Below are positions 26,604-33,966 of a DNA stretch of 39,504 bases, in pieces. Numbering within the stretch: position 1 is the stretch's first letter; each line of letters begins with the position of its first letter. This DNA comes from an uncultured Clostridia bacterium (GTDB lineage Bacteria > Bacillota > Clostridia > Oscillospirales > Acutalibacteraceae). The notes under the pieces were generated by a model that had not been told where the DNA came from, searched no databases, and saw only the letters and a program-made list of their open reading frames with translations. The DNA is taken from contig CANPWP010000016.1 in assembly GCA_947584595.1 (NCBI GenBank), positions 1 to 39,504 of the forward strand, written 5' to 3'. The position numbers were made by a program, and so were the translations under genes.

Positions 26604-27020
26604 TTAAAATTTTAGCAATTCAAGAGCTTCTTTAAGATTAGTTTTCTGAGCTTCAATAAACATATCAAATTTTGCTTTATCCCATATTTCAACTCTTGTA
26701 TCCATACCTACAACAACAGCGTCCTTATCAAGTCCGGCAGACTCCCTTAAAAACTGAGGAATACTTACTCTGCCCTGTGCATTGGGAGAAACCTCCACTG
26801 CAGGTGAAATCATTACATACTGCAAGCTCATGGCCTTATCGGCAGGGAGCAAACGGATTTGCTGTCTTAAATGTTCAAACTGTTCCTGTGACATTGCCTG
26901 AACACAATCCGTAAAGCCTTTTGTTAAATAAAATACTTCTCCAAGCTCTTCTCTGAATTTCAGCGGCAAAACTATTCTGCCTTTTGCATCTATTGAATTA
27001 TTAAAAGTTCCCGAAAACAA
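26604..27020 (-). CDS. mraZ: Transcriptional regulator MraZ
   Basis: First gene of the dcw cluster; binds its own promoter and represses the cluster. 138 residues with two SpoVT/AbrB-like halves: FSGTFNNSIDAKGRIVLPLKFR and VSPNAQGRVSIPQFLRE. The start is a TTG at 27020, placed 8 nt after AAAGGAGG (27037-27030) and giving the usual M-F-x-G-x-x-x-x-x-I-D opening. An upstream ATG at 27074 lacks an SD and would add 18 unrelated residues and overlap the operator. The operator with four GTG boxes is directly upstream. Confidence 0.95.
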   Translation of the reverse strand: MFSGTFNNSIDAKGRIVLPLKFREELGEVFYLTKGFTDCVQAMSQEQFEHLRQQIRLLPADKAMSLQYVMISPAVEVSPNAQGRVSIPQFLRESAGLDKDAVVVGMDTRVEIWDKAKFDMFIEAQKTNLKEALELLKF

Positions 27021-27062
27021 TTTTACCGCCTCCTTTAAAAAACTATAAAGCAAGTGTTTTGT

Positions 27063-27098
27063 GCCACTTATCATTCACTTTATGACACCAAATGTCAC
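27063..27098 (-). promoter_or_regulatory. MraZ operator: four GTG boxes
   Basis: On the minus strand GTG occurs at 27098-27096, 27088-27086, 27078-27076 and 27067-27065, in contexts AGGTGA, TGGTGT, AAGTGA and AAGTGG. The spacing is 10, 10 and 11 bp. This matches the known MraZ operator architecture of GTG-centred repeats on one helical face. It lies between the promoter and the mraZ start. Confidence 0.75.
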
Positions 27099-27106
27099 CT
27101 AAGTAC

Positions 27107-27135
27107 ATTATAATCTACTTTATTATAAAATGCAA
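27107..27135 (-). promoter_or_regulatory. dcw cluster promoter
   Basis: Minus-strand TTGCAT (27135-27130), 17-nt spacer, perfect TATAAT (27112-27107); transcription would begin near 27100, right at the first MraZ box. Confidence 0.75.
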
Positions 27136-27204
27136 TAAAAATATTAATTTTTCACATAATTTTTTTAATTTTTTCGGATATGTTCTAAATTACGACAAAT
27201 TAAT

Positions 27205-27240
27205 ACAAAAAATCCCCATATACGTTATGTATACGGGGAT
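27205..27240 (-). terminator. Terminator after the DivIVA-like gene or upstream of mraZ
   Basis: On the minus strand ATCCCCGTATAC and a nearly complementary GTATATGGGGAT form a 12-bp stem with one mismatch, followed by TTTTTTG. It ends transcripts from the 27298-27756 gene before the dcw promoter. Confidence 0.85.
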
Positions 27241-27297
27241 AAAAAATACTAAATTATTAAAGAGATAATCAATGAAGTGAATGCTTTTAAATTTATT

Positions 27298-27756
27298 TTA
27301 TGATTTTTTCTGAGTATTAAGAATACTCTGTCTTGTTTTCTTAATTTCATTATATTGATTGGAAAGTGAACTTTCAACCATCTTCATCATATCATCTACA
27401 TACTGATTTGCAGCTTTTTTAACGCCTGTTGCCTTTGTTTTTGCATCATTTAAAATTTCAAGAGCCTGTGATTTTGCCTGCTTAGTAATTTCGTGCTGTT
27501 CAATCATAGCTTTTCTGCGTTCCTCAGCCTGCTTGATGATTTCCTCAGCCTCTTTTTTAGCCTGAGATAAAATCTGATTTCTGTCGTTTACAATATTTTT
27601 AGCCTGTCTTACTTCAGTAGGAACTGCATCTTCAATTTCGTCAAGAATATCTAAAACAGTATCTCTGTTAAGCAATACCTTGTCATTTGCAAAAGGCATA
27701 CCCTTAGCGTCATTTACCATTTCCTGCAGCTCATTTACCAAGTCTTCCATTTTCAT
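27298..27756 (-). CDS. Coiled-coil DivIVA-like protein
   Basis: 152 residues, almost entirely helical, with a long coiled coil (about 50-125) rich in Lys, Glu, Gln and Ala, e.g. AKKEAEEIIKQAEERRKAMI. The N-terminus (MKMEDLVNELQEMVNDAK) is a short separate helix. Such proteins next to coaD in Clostridia are often labelled DivIVA-like or, wrongly, ATPase/ATP synthase subunit; there is no ATP-binding motif. A role in polarity or division is inference. It has AAGGAGAG upstream, follows coaD by 58 nt and ends at a terminator. Confidence 0.8.
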   Translation of the reverse strand: MKMEDLVNELQEMVNDAKGMPFANDKVLLNRDTVLDILDEIEDAVPTEVRQAKNIVNDRNQILSQAKKEAEEIIKQAEERRKAMIEQHEITKQAKSQALEILNDAKTKATGVKKAANQYVDDMMKMVESSLSNQYNEIKKTRQSILNTQKKS

Positions 27757-27814
27757 TTTAATCCACTCTCCTTATGTATCAAAAATATTTATTTAAAATT
27801 TAATACCACACTTA

Positions 27815-28303
27815 TCATTTTGCTGAAAGTCTTTCAACAATTTTATCCAGCACACAGTCCGGAACAAACCCTTTAATATCTCCGCCTAAAGAAGCGACCT
27901 GCTTAACCATACTTGAACTTAAATACATATACTTGGATTCCGAAGTAAGAAAAATCGTTTCCAAACCCGGATTCAGAATTTTATTTGTCAAAGACATCTG
28001 AAATTCATACTCAAAATCAGATACAGCCCTTAACCCTTTAACAATAGCGGTAACATTGCGTTTTTTTGCATATTCCGCCAAAAGTCCTTCAAAGCTGACA
28101 ATTTCAACATTTTCTAAACTTTCAGTTGATTTTACAAGCAATTCTATTCTTTCATCAATAGAAAAACTTGAAATTTGCTTGGACGGGTTAACCAGTACGG
28201 CAACTATAACATGGCTGAACATTTTTGAAGCCCTGCTGATAATATCAATATGACCCAAGGTTACCGGGTCAAAGCTTCCGGGACAAATCACTGTAGTTTC
28301 CAA
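27815..28303 (-). CDS. coaD: Phosphopantetheine adenylyltransferase
   Basis: Penultimate step of coenzyme A synthesis: 4'-phosphopantetheine plus ATP to dephospho-CoA. 162 residues, nucleotidyltransferase fold. Signature motifs are [16 protein letters not shown] (with T/HxGH) near the N-terminus, [16 protein letters not shown], and [16 protein letters not shown] (the ISSS-type motif). The length is typical. It starts 3 nt after rsmD, a pairing common in Firmicutes. Confidence 0.96.
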   Translation of the reverse strand: METTVICPGSFDPVTLGHIDIISRASKMFSHVIVAVLVNPSKQISSFSIDERIELLVKSTESLENVEIVSFEGLLAEYAKKRNVTAIVKGLRAVSDFEYEFQMSLTNKILNPGLETIFLTSESKYMYLSSSMVKQVASLGGDIKGFVPDCVLDKIVERLSAK

Positions 28304-28306
28304 ATT

Positions 28307-28858
28307 TTACACCTCAATAAACTCTTTATGCTTATAGGTAGTTATTTTTATTTTACCATAGCGATATTGTCTGTCAAGAACAAAATCACCAAGCTTCTCG
28401 GGGATTTGTTCATCAACAGGATTTTCACATAAAATAATACCGCTTTTTTTCATTATCTGCGGTAATAACTCCAATGCTTTTTGAAGTATACCCTTGTTGT
28501 AAGGAGGGTCAAGAAAAGCAATATCGAACTCCCCGCTTTTCATAGATAAAAAGCCTATGCTGTCAGTATTTAAAACTTTTGCATTATCGGCAAGCCTTGT
28601 AGTGTTTAGATTTTTCCTGACAATTTCGACTGCCTGCTTTCTGTTATCAATAAATACAGCCTCAGCCGCACCCCTGCTTAAAGCTTCAATGCCCATTTGA
28701 CCGCTTCCTGCAAAAAGGTCTAAAAATCTCCTGCCTTGAATACGAAACTGAATAATTGAAAAAACAGCTTCCTTAATTTTGTCGGTAGTAGGTCGGACAT
28801 CTTCTCCCGAAAGCGTTTCAAGACGTCTCCCCTTTGCAGTACCAGTAATTACCCGCAT
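28307..28858 (-). CDS. rsmD: 16S rRNA (guanine-966-N2)-methyltransferase
   Basis: 183 residues. RVITGTAKGRRL and the RPTTDKIKEAVFSI motif at the N-terminus, SAM-binding LDLFAGSGQMGIEALSRGA, and catalytic DPPY in FLDPPYNKG identify the RsmD family. It is the first gene of the rsmD-coaD-(coiled-coil protein) operon. A 13-bp hairpin is found just upstream of the ribosome binding site. Confidence 0.95.
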   Translation of the reverse strand: MRVITGTAKGRRLETLSGEDVRPTTDKIKEAVFSIIQFRIQGRRFLDLFAGSGQMGIEALSRGAAEAVFIDNRKQAVEIVRKNLNTTRLADNAKVLNTDSIGFLSMKSGEFDIAFLDPPYNKGILQKALELLPQIMKKSGIILCENPVDEQIPEKLGDFVLDRQYRYGKIKITTYKHKEFIEV

Positions 28859-28871
28859 AATATACTCCTTT

Positions 28872-28904
28872 ATACTAATTATCTATTTGACAGATGATTA
28901 GTAT
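28872..28904 (-). promoter_or_regulatory. Hairpin upstream of rsmD
   Basis: Arms of 13 bp, ATACTAATTATCT (28872-28884) and AGATGATTAGTAT (28892-28904), with one G-U pair and a 7-nt loop. It ends 13 nt before the start codon at 28858. Its outer arm ATACTAA/TTAGTAT is the same as in the mraY hairpin. Confidence 0.5.
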
Positions 28905-28987
28905 TAGTAACAAATAGCATTATATCACAAACTTGTAACTTTTATATTTAATTATTAGAATTATTGTAAATTTCAGCATTTTATTGT

Positions 28988-29019
28988 AAAAAAACTGTAA
29001 TTTTTTATGTTTTTTACAG
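28988..29019 (-). terminator. uvrC terminator
   Basis: On the minus strand CTGTAA and TTACAG form a short stem with an A-rich loop, followed by seven T residues. Weak stem, but well placed right after the uvrC stop codon. Confidence 0.55.
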
Positions 29020-29022
29020 CAA

Positions 29023-30855
29023 TTAGTCGGTTTTATGAAAATAATTAAAAACTGCCGCCGCTGAATTTTTTGTCATTTTAGGTGCTTGTTCAAGCTCCTG
29101 TAAATCAGCATTTTTTATATTTTCAATTGTCCTGAAATGCTTTATGAGTGCCTTTGCACGGGTTTCGCCCACAAATTCAATATCTGTAAGCGAGCTTTTA
29201 AATGTATTTTTACTTCTTCTCTTATGATGATAGCCGATTGCAAAACGGTGAACCTCATCCTGTATTGAGCTTATAAATGTAAAAACTTTTCTGTTTGGAC
29301 TTATTGCAATTTCATGGCCCTCGTCGGTAATTGCCCTTGTTCTGTGTTTTGAATCCTTAACCATACCGAACAACGGTACATTAATACCCTTAAGGCTCAT
29401 CACCTGTCTTACAGCGGCAACTTGTCCTTTTCCGCCGTCAAGCAAAATAAGGTCAGGCAATTTTCCAAAGCCTTCGTCTGTATTTTTCTCTTTTTCATAT
29501 TCATCAAAACGCCTTGTTAGGACTTCTGCCATAGAAGCGTAATCGTCCTGACCGTCAAATCCTTTGATTTTAAATTTTCTGTAAGCGGATTTTAATGGCT
29601 TGCCTTTTTCATAAACGACCATACCTGCAACATTTTCCGTGCCTGCAAGATTTGATATATCGTAAGATTCAATGTATTCCGGGATTTTATCAAGTCCCAG
29701 TATATTTTTTAATTCTTCAAGCACCGTATATTCTCTGCTTGTTCTGCCCTTTAACTGTGCAACAGCCTCCGCAGCATTATTTTTGCACATTTGTACAAGC
29801 TGAGCCTGTTCTCCTCTTTGTGGAACATTAATGTAAACTCTGCTGCCATTTTTTTCGGAAAGCCATTTTTCGGTTACTTCACAATCGGAAATTTCTCTGT
29901 CCAAAGTTACGTTTTTAGGAATGGTATCCCTCATTGTATAATAAGAAATAATAAATTCACTAAGCTCTTCCTCATTACCCGATATTCCGTCAACAATGAA
30001 ACTTTCTCTGTCTACAAGGCTTCCGTTTTCAAATCTGAAAACCTGAAAACAGCCTTTATCCCCGTCTGACATAAGGGCAATAACATCCTGGTCTTTCACC
30101 TTATTTGCTACAACTTTCTGCTTTGTTCCCATCTTCTTAACAGCCTGAATTTTATCTCTTATTCTTGCCGCACGCTCAAATTCAAGATTTTCAGCGGCAA
30201 TATTCATTTCTTCCGTCAGCTGTTTTATAGATTCTCCGCTGCCGCCCTTTAAAAATGCAATAGCCTGATTAACGCTTTCGTCATATTCTTTAAAGCTGAC
30301 TTTTCCCGTGCAGGGCGCCATACATTGCTTTATATGATAATTAAGACAAGGTCTGCCTTTTCTGAAATCAGCAGGGAATTTCCTGTTACAGGTTGGAAGC
30401 TTAAAAATTTTCACAGCCTCCTCAACTGCATTTTTTACATAATAACTGCTTTTATACGGACCGATATAAGTCGCACCGTCATCCAGTTTTTGTAATGCAT
30501 AAGAAATCTTTCTCCATTTTTCATTGCTTATGCGGATATAACTGTAACCCTTATCGTCCTTTAACAGAATGTTATATTTGGGAGTATGCTGCTTAATTAA
30601 ACTGCATTCAAGAATTAAGGCTTCAAATTCACTGTCGGTGATTATATATTCAAAATCATCAACATTATCGACCATTCTTCTGACCTTTTCAGCATGATTA
30701 TTCTGAGAGCCGAAATACTGGCTGACTCTGTTTTTAAGAGCCTTAGCTTTACCTATATAAATTATTTTTCCGCTTTTGTCATGCATAATATACACACCGG
30801 GAGAAAGCGGAAGCGCCATTGACTTTTTTCTTAACTCATTTATTTTTTCATTCAT
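29023..30855 (-). CDS. uvrC: Excinuclease ABC subunit C
   Basis: Makes both incisions in nucleotide excision repair. 610 residues: GIY-YIG nuclease at ~15-95 (PGVYIMHDKSGKIIYIGKAK), a Cys cluster CNRKFPADFRKGRPCLNYHIKQCMAPC (about 160-185, described here by its ends) likely holding an iron-sulfur cluster, a UVR domain near 205-235, the RNase H-like second nuclease (ESYDISN, DLILLDGGKGQ, EVHRFAI) and C-terminal tandem helix-hairpin-helix motifs. Length is typical. It is transcribed alone. Confidence 0.97.
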   Translation of the reverse strand: MNEKINELRKKSMALPLSPGVYIMHDKSGKIIYIGKAKALKNRVSQYFGSQNNHAEKVRRMVDNVDDFEYIITDSEFEALILECSLIKQHTPKYNILLKDDKGYSYIRISNEKWRKISYALQKLDDGATYIGPYKSSYYVKNAVEEAVKIFKLPTCNRKFPADFRKGRPCLNYHIKQCMAPCTGKVSFKEYDESVNQAIAFLKGGSGESIKQLTEEMNIAAENLEFERAARIRDKIQAVKKMGTKQKVVANKVKDQDVIALMSDGDKGCFQVFRFENGSLVDRESFIVDGISGNEEELSEFIISYYTMRDTIPKNVTLDREISDCEVTEKWLSEKNGSRVYINVPQRGEQAQLVQMCKNNAAEAVAQLKGRTSREYTVLEELKNILGLDKIPEYIESYDISNLAGTENVAGMVVYEKGKPLKSAYRKFKIKGFDGQDDYASMAEVLTRRFDEYEKEKNTDEGFGKLPDLILLDGGKGQVAAVRQVMSLKGINVPLFGMVKDSKHRTRAITDEGHEIAISPNRKVFTFISSIQDEVHRFAIGYHHKRRSKNTFKSSLTDIEFVGETRAKALIKHFRTIENIKNADLQELEQAPKMTKNSAAAVFNYFHKTD

Positions 30856-31073
30856 ATTTTCACCGAAAAACTTTATACTAATCGTAATTTAAAAAACGAA
30901 AATTTTTTACAGTATTTATTAAATTAGTAGGAACAACCCTTACGGTCGTTATAACTATTTCATTATATGTTTCTTATTTATCCGTTTTTTTATAATTTGG
31001 TGCAGGTATTAAACCCGTTCTGCTATTGTAAAACATTAAAAATTTTCCTGTAATGTTAAAATATTAAAATATT

Positions 31074-31097
31074 AAAAAGGGCGGAAAAATCCGCCCC
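31074..31097 (-). terminator. HPr gene terminator
   Basis: Perfect stem GGGCGGA/TCCGCCC (31079-31096), loop AAAA on the plus strand, followed on the minus strand by TTTTT. Confidence 0.88.
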
Positions 31098-31132
31098 TTA
31101 TTAAACCCAATATTAATAAATTAATATATAAA

Positions 31133-31396
31133 TTAGTCAGCAAAACCTGATTCTACAAGAGCAACAAGACCTTCAACAGCTTCCGTTTCGTCAGCACCGT
31201 CAGCGATAACTTTAATTGTAGTACCGCCTATAATACCTAAAGACAACACACCCAAAAGGCTTTTAGCGTTAACTCTTCTCTCTTCTTTTTCCACCCAGAT
31301 AGTCGATTTATACTCATTAGCCTTCTGAATGAAAAATGTAGCTGGACGAGCATGTAAACCAGCTTTGTTTTGAACTAATACATCCTTAACATACAT
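31133..31396 (-). CDS. ptsH: Phosphocarrier protein HPr
   Basis: Phosphotransferase system carrier and CcpA co-regulator. 87 residues. The phosphorylated histidine is His15 in NKAGLHARPA, and the regulatory serine is Ser46 in NAKSLLGVLSLGI, so both the PTS role and HPr kinase regulation are possible. Ser46 argues for genuine HPr, and the presence of His15 rules out Crh. No enzyme I gene is adjacent, unlike a ptsHI operon, so it could also be a second HPr paralogue. It has its own promoter and terminator. Confidence 0.9.
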   Translation of the reverse strand: MYVKDVLVQNKAGLHARPATFFIQKANEYKSTIWVEKEERRVNAKSLLGVLSLGIIGGTTIKVIADGADETEAVEGLVALVESGFAD

Positions 31397-31461
31397 CTTA
31401 AAACCCTCACTGACTTAATAAAATTTGCCATCTGTTTTTATCACATATTAGCTTTTAACTA

Positions 31462-31490
31462 ATTATAACCACAAAAAGGGACAAGGTCAA
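31462..31490 (-). promoter_or_regulatory. HPr promoter
   Basis: Minus-strand TTGACC (31490-31485), 17-nt spacer, perfect TATAAT (31467-31462), ~65 nt upstream of the ATG. Confidence 0.75.
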
Positions 31491-31642
31491 CTAAAAAAAA
31501 CAAATTCGTTTTGATACACTATTTAAGCATAAATTTCACAACAGTTTATTGTGCAACTTAACGGATTTTTCAAGGAATTTTTATACAAATGCCATAATTT
31601 ATTTATTAATTTTAAAAACAAATTATCATATGAATATTTTAT

Positions 31643-31735
31643 TGTAAAAAAACAGCCGGTGGTTAGCCCTATTCTGGCAGACAGCACAATATAAAAACAA
31701 TCTTTTATGCCCGACTGTTTCCGAGCAGTTTCCTT
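31643..31735 (-). ncRNA. Candidate structured RNA or extended trmD 3' hairpin
   Basis: Within the 414-nt gap between HPr and trmD, the minus strand can form a long closed structure: ACAGTCGG (31718-31711) with CCGGCTGT (31659-31652, one G-U pair), then GGCA/TGCC, and inside it ATAAAA/TTTTAT. Seven T residues follow the closing stem. A separate small stem ACTG/CAGT (31728-31714) precedes it. The G-U pair is only good on the minus strand. No family is recognised and no clear own promoter is seen, so it may be the 3' end of the rimM-trmD mRNA. Confidence 0.4.
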
Positions 31736-31810
31736 TAAAGTAAAAAATATCCATATTACAATTATATATTATTCTATGTTATTTATATTGTTTTAAACAA
31801 AAAATATGAA

Positions 31811-32551
31811 TCACTCTATATTATATCCGTTATCCTCCAAAAATTTCCTTTCCTTTTGAGAAATCTCTGCATTTTTTAACATTTCAGGGCGTTTTTTTGC
31901 CGTGTTTAAAAGACTGTTTTCTCTGCGCCACTTTTCAACATTAGCATGATGACCGCTGTAAAGCACAGGCGGCACTTCTTTTCCTCTCCATTCTATCGGC
32001 TTTGTATATTGAGGATATTCGATCAAACCGTTAAAATGGCTCTCATCCGTAAAACATTCATCATTTGAAAGAACCCCCGGCACAAGTCTTGCAAGTGCAT
32101 CTGCAAAAACCAATGCAGGAAGCTCTCCGCCTGTAAGTACATAATCTCCGATAGAGATTTCTTCATCGACAAATTCATCAAGAACTCTCTGGTCGACTCC
32201 CTCGTAATGACCGCACAAGATACAAATATTATTTATTTCAGAAAGCTCTTTAAGCCTTTTTTGTGTAAGAGTTTTCCCCTGCGGAGACATATAAATAAAA
32301 TAGGGTCTTTCTTCGGTCTGACCACAGATATTTTCAAAGCAAAGCGCAATAGGCTCTGCTTTCATAAGCATACCCATTCCGCCTCCGTAGGTCGTATCAT
32401 CAACTCTTTTATGTTTATCAAAGGCAAAGTCACGGAGCTGATGACAGTTCACCTCAAGAATTCCGCTTTTTTGCGCCCTGCCTATCACGCTTTCGCTCAT
32501 AACAGCCTGACACATATCGGGGAACAATGTTATAAAATCAATCCTCATCAT
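31811..32551 (-). CDS. trmD: tRNA (guanine-37-N1)-methyltransferase
   Basis: Makes m1G37, which prevents frameshifting. 246 residues. MRIDFITLFPDMC opens the SPOUT domain, and the trefoil knot is GHYEGVDQRVLDEFVDEE followed by SIGDYVLTGGELPAL. The C-terminal part starts LIEYPQYTKP. The start is one of two adjacent ATG codons (32551 or 32548) 7-10 nt after AAAGGA inside rimM; the overlap with rimM suggests translational coupling. rplS, which usually follows trmD, is not here. Confidence 0.96.
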   Translation of the reverse strand: MMRIDFITLFPDMCQAVMSESVIGRAQKSGILEVNCHQLRDFAFDKHKRVDDTTYGGGMGMLMKAEPIALCFENICGQTEERPYFIYMSPQGKTLTQKRLKELSEINNICILCGHYEGVDQRVLDEFVDEEISIGDYVLTGGELPALVFADALARLVPGVLSNDECFTDESHFNGLIEYPQYTKPIEWRGKEVPPVLYSGHHANVEKWRRENSLLNTAKKRPEMLKNAEISQKERKFLEDNGYNIE

Positions 32552-33050
32552 CAAAAAGTCCTTTCAGGGGTCTGATCTCAACAACTTCGTTTTTTACGTC
32601 CTTATTGATTACAACCTGCTCGATTACAGGGATATAAAACTTTTTGTTGTCGTCATTTGTAACTTCGTAAACATCGTTTGCACCCGTATATAAAACATCT
32701 GTAATTTTTCCGTACATTTCACCTGTATCGACATTTTTTACAGCACAATCAATTAGATCCTGAACAAAATTTACCCCTTCTTCAAAATCAACATCATCTC
32801 TGTTTATATAGAGTACTTTTCCTCTTAACATATCGGCATCTTCAATTGAATTTACATTTTTAATTTTTACAAGTGCAATATTTTTATGAGGTCTGCTTTT
32901 TACCTGAATTTTTTCTTTGCCTTCTTTAAAATAAAGATTTTTAAAATAACATAGAAATTCAGGACTGTCGCACCAACATTCAACACGGACTTCACCGTTC
33001 AAGCCGTGTGTGCCTACAATTTTTCCAACCTCAAGAAATTGTTTTATCAT
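32538..33050 (-). CDS. rimM: 16S rRNA maturation factor RimM
   Basis: 30S assembly factor. 170 residues, two domains: the N-terminal RimM barrel (FLEVGKIVGTHGLNGEVRV) and the C-terminal PRC barrel (DLIDCAVKNVDTGEMYGKIT, then GANDVYEV, FYIPVIEQVV). GCAGGAG precedes the ATG. Overlaps trmD by 14 nt. The gene is separated from khpA by a terminator and a 307-nt gap, so it forms its own transcription unit with trmD. Confidence 0.96.
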   Translation of the reverse strand: MIKQFLEVGKIVGTHGLNGEVRVECWCDSPEFLCYFKNLYFKEGKEKIQVKSRPHKNIALVKIKNVNSIEDADMLRGKVLYINRDDVDFEEGVNFVQDLIDCAVKNVDTGEMYGKITDVLYTGANDVYEVTNDDNKKFYIPVIEQVVINKDVKNEVVEIRPLKGLFDDED

Positions 33051-33357
33051 ATTTTTACATCTCCTGCACTTTTTAACCGTTAAATTATTTTTACATAATT
33101 TTATGGATTATTCCAAAATAAAAAGCAAACGAACGTTTTTCAAAGTTATATAGACAAATTTAATATATGTTCTATCAACTGCTTCATAATGGGCAGAATA
33201 TAATTTCGCCAATGCTTTTGTTTTTGTAAATTAAAAATTCTTGTTAAAAACTTTTATTGTAGTTTTATTTTTTACATCAGCATTTATTTTATCACAAAAA
33301 ACAAAAAAAGCAAAGCACTTTCGCACTTCGCTCCTTTTCAGTGTTAAAATCAAAGAT
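33051..33357. other. Gap between rimM and khpA
   Basis: 307 nt. It holds the khpA-side terminator at 33302-33333 and probably the rimM promoter; TTGAAA (33142-33137), 17-nt spacer and TATTTT (33119-33114) on the minus strand is a weak candidate. The remainder is AT-rich with no ORF. Confidence 0.45.
33302..33333 (-). terminator. Terminator after khpA
   Basis: On the minus strand AGCGAAGTGC-GAAA-GTGCTTTGCT forms a 10-bp stem with three G-U pairs and a GAAA tetraloop, followed by TTTTTTT. Confidence 0.85.
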
Positions 33358-33591
33358 TTAGTCGATTTCAACCATAATTTTTTCATCATTGTGAATAGCC
33401 GCACTGCGGGCAATTGTACGGATTGCTTTTGCAATTCTTCCTTGCTTACCGATAATTCTGCCCATATCGTTTTCAGCAACATGAATATGGTAAACAACTG
33501 TTCCGTCCTCAGCAGGGTCGTCAGCCTCAACTTTAACTTCTTCAGGTGCTTCAACTAAACCCTTTGCAATAATAGTAAGTAGTTCCTGCAT
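33358..33591 (-). CDS. khpA: RNA-binding KH-domain protein KhpA
   Basis: Small KH protein that with KhpB (Jag/EloR) affects translation and division in Gram-positives. 77 residues: MQELLTIIAKGLVEAPEEV, then the KH core with the GxxG loop in MGRIIGKQGRIAKAIRT. The ATG at 33591 is chosen because AAAGGATGG lies 5 nt before it and gives the typical M-x-E-L opening; ATG at 33612 would add seven residues without SD. It follows rpsP, as in most Firmicutes. Confidence 0.93.
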   Translation of the reverse strand: MQELLTIIAKGLVEAPEEVKVEADDPAEDGTVVYHIHVAENDMGRIIGKQGRIAKAIRTIARSAAIHNDEKIMVEID

Positions 33592-33625
33592 TTTAACCAT
33601 CCTTTCACACATAAAAGTGACTTAA

Positions 33626-33871
33626 TTACTCAATAATACCGTTTTTCTTTAAAAGAGCCTTTACAGTATCTGTTGGCTGGGCACCGTTTGCGATCCATTT
33701 TTTAACAGCTTCTGCGTCAACTTTAAATACTGAAGGGGTCTTTAAAATATCATATGTGCCGATTTCTTCGATAAAACGACCGTTTCTGGGATATCTTGAA
33801 TCTGCAACAACGACACGATAGAAAGGAGCTTTTTTAGCGCCGACTCTTTTAAGTCTGATTTTTACTGCCAT
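33626..33871 (-). CDS. rpsP: 30S ribosomal protein S16
   Basis: 81 residues; [20 protein letters not shown] is diagnostic, then [19 protein letters not shown]. The ATG at 33871 follows TTTTGGAGGTG by 6 nt and gives the universal MAVKIRL start. The upstream TTG at 33886 lies at the SD itself and is rejected. It sits between ffh and khpA. Confidence 0.97.
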   Translation of the reverse strand: MAVKIRLKRVGAKKAPFYRVVVADSRYPRNGRFIEEIGTYDILKTPSVFKVDAEAVKKWIANGAQPTDTVKALLKKNGIIE

Positions 33872-33966
33872 ATTTTTCACCTCCAAAAGTTTATTATCTA
33901 TAATTCACCAATTATAATTGGATGAACAACTTAATATTTTGAGAACATCACATATTTAGGGAAAAC

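Noticed and set aside
27021-27074. Upstream ATG start for mraZ
   Set aside because: It has no SD, adds 18 residues not seen in the family and would place coding sequence over two of the MraZ boxes.
31643-31735. 6S RNA, SRP RNA or tmRNA
   Set aside because: The conserved features of these RNAs (6S central bubble size, SRP GGAAG tetraloop region, tmRNA CCA end) are not present.
33118-33145. AACGAACGTT sequence as a LexA/SOS box
   Set aside because: Only one half matches the clostridial or Bacillus SOS pattern and the downstream gene is rimM, not a repair gene.
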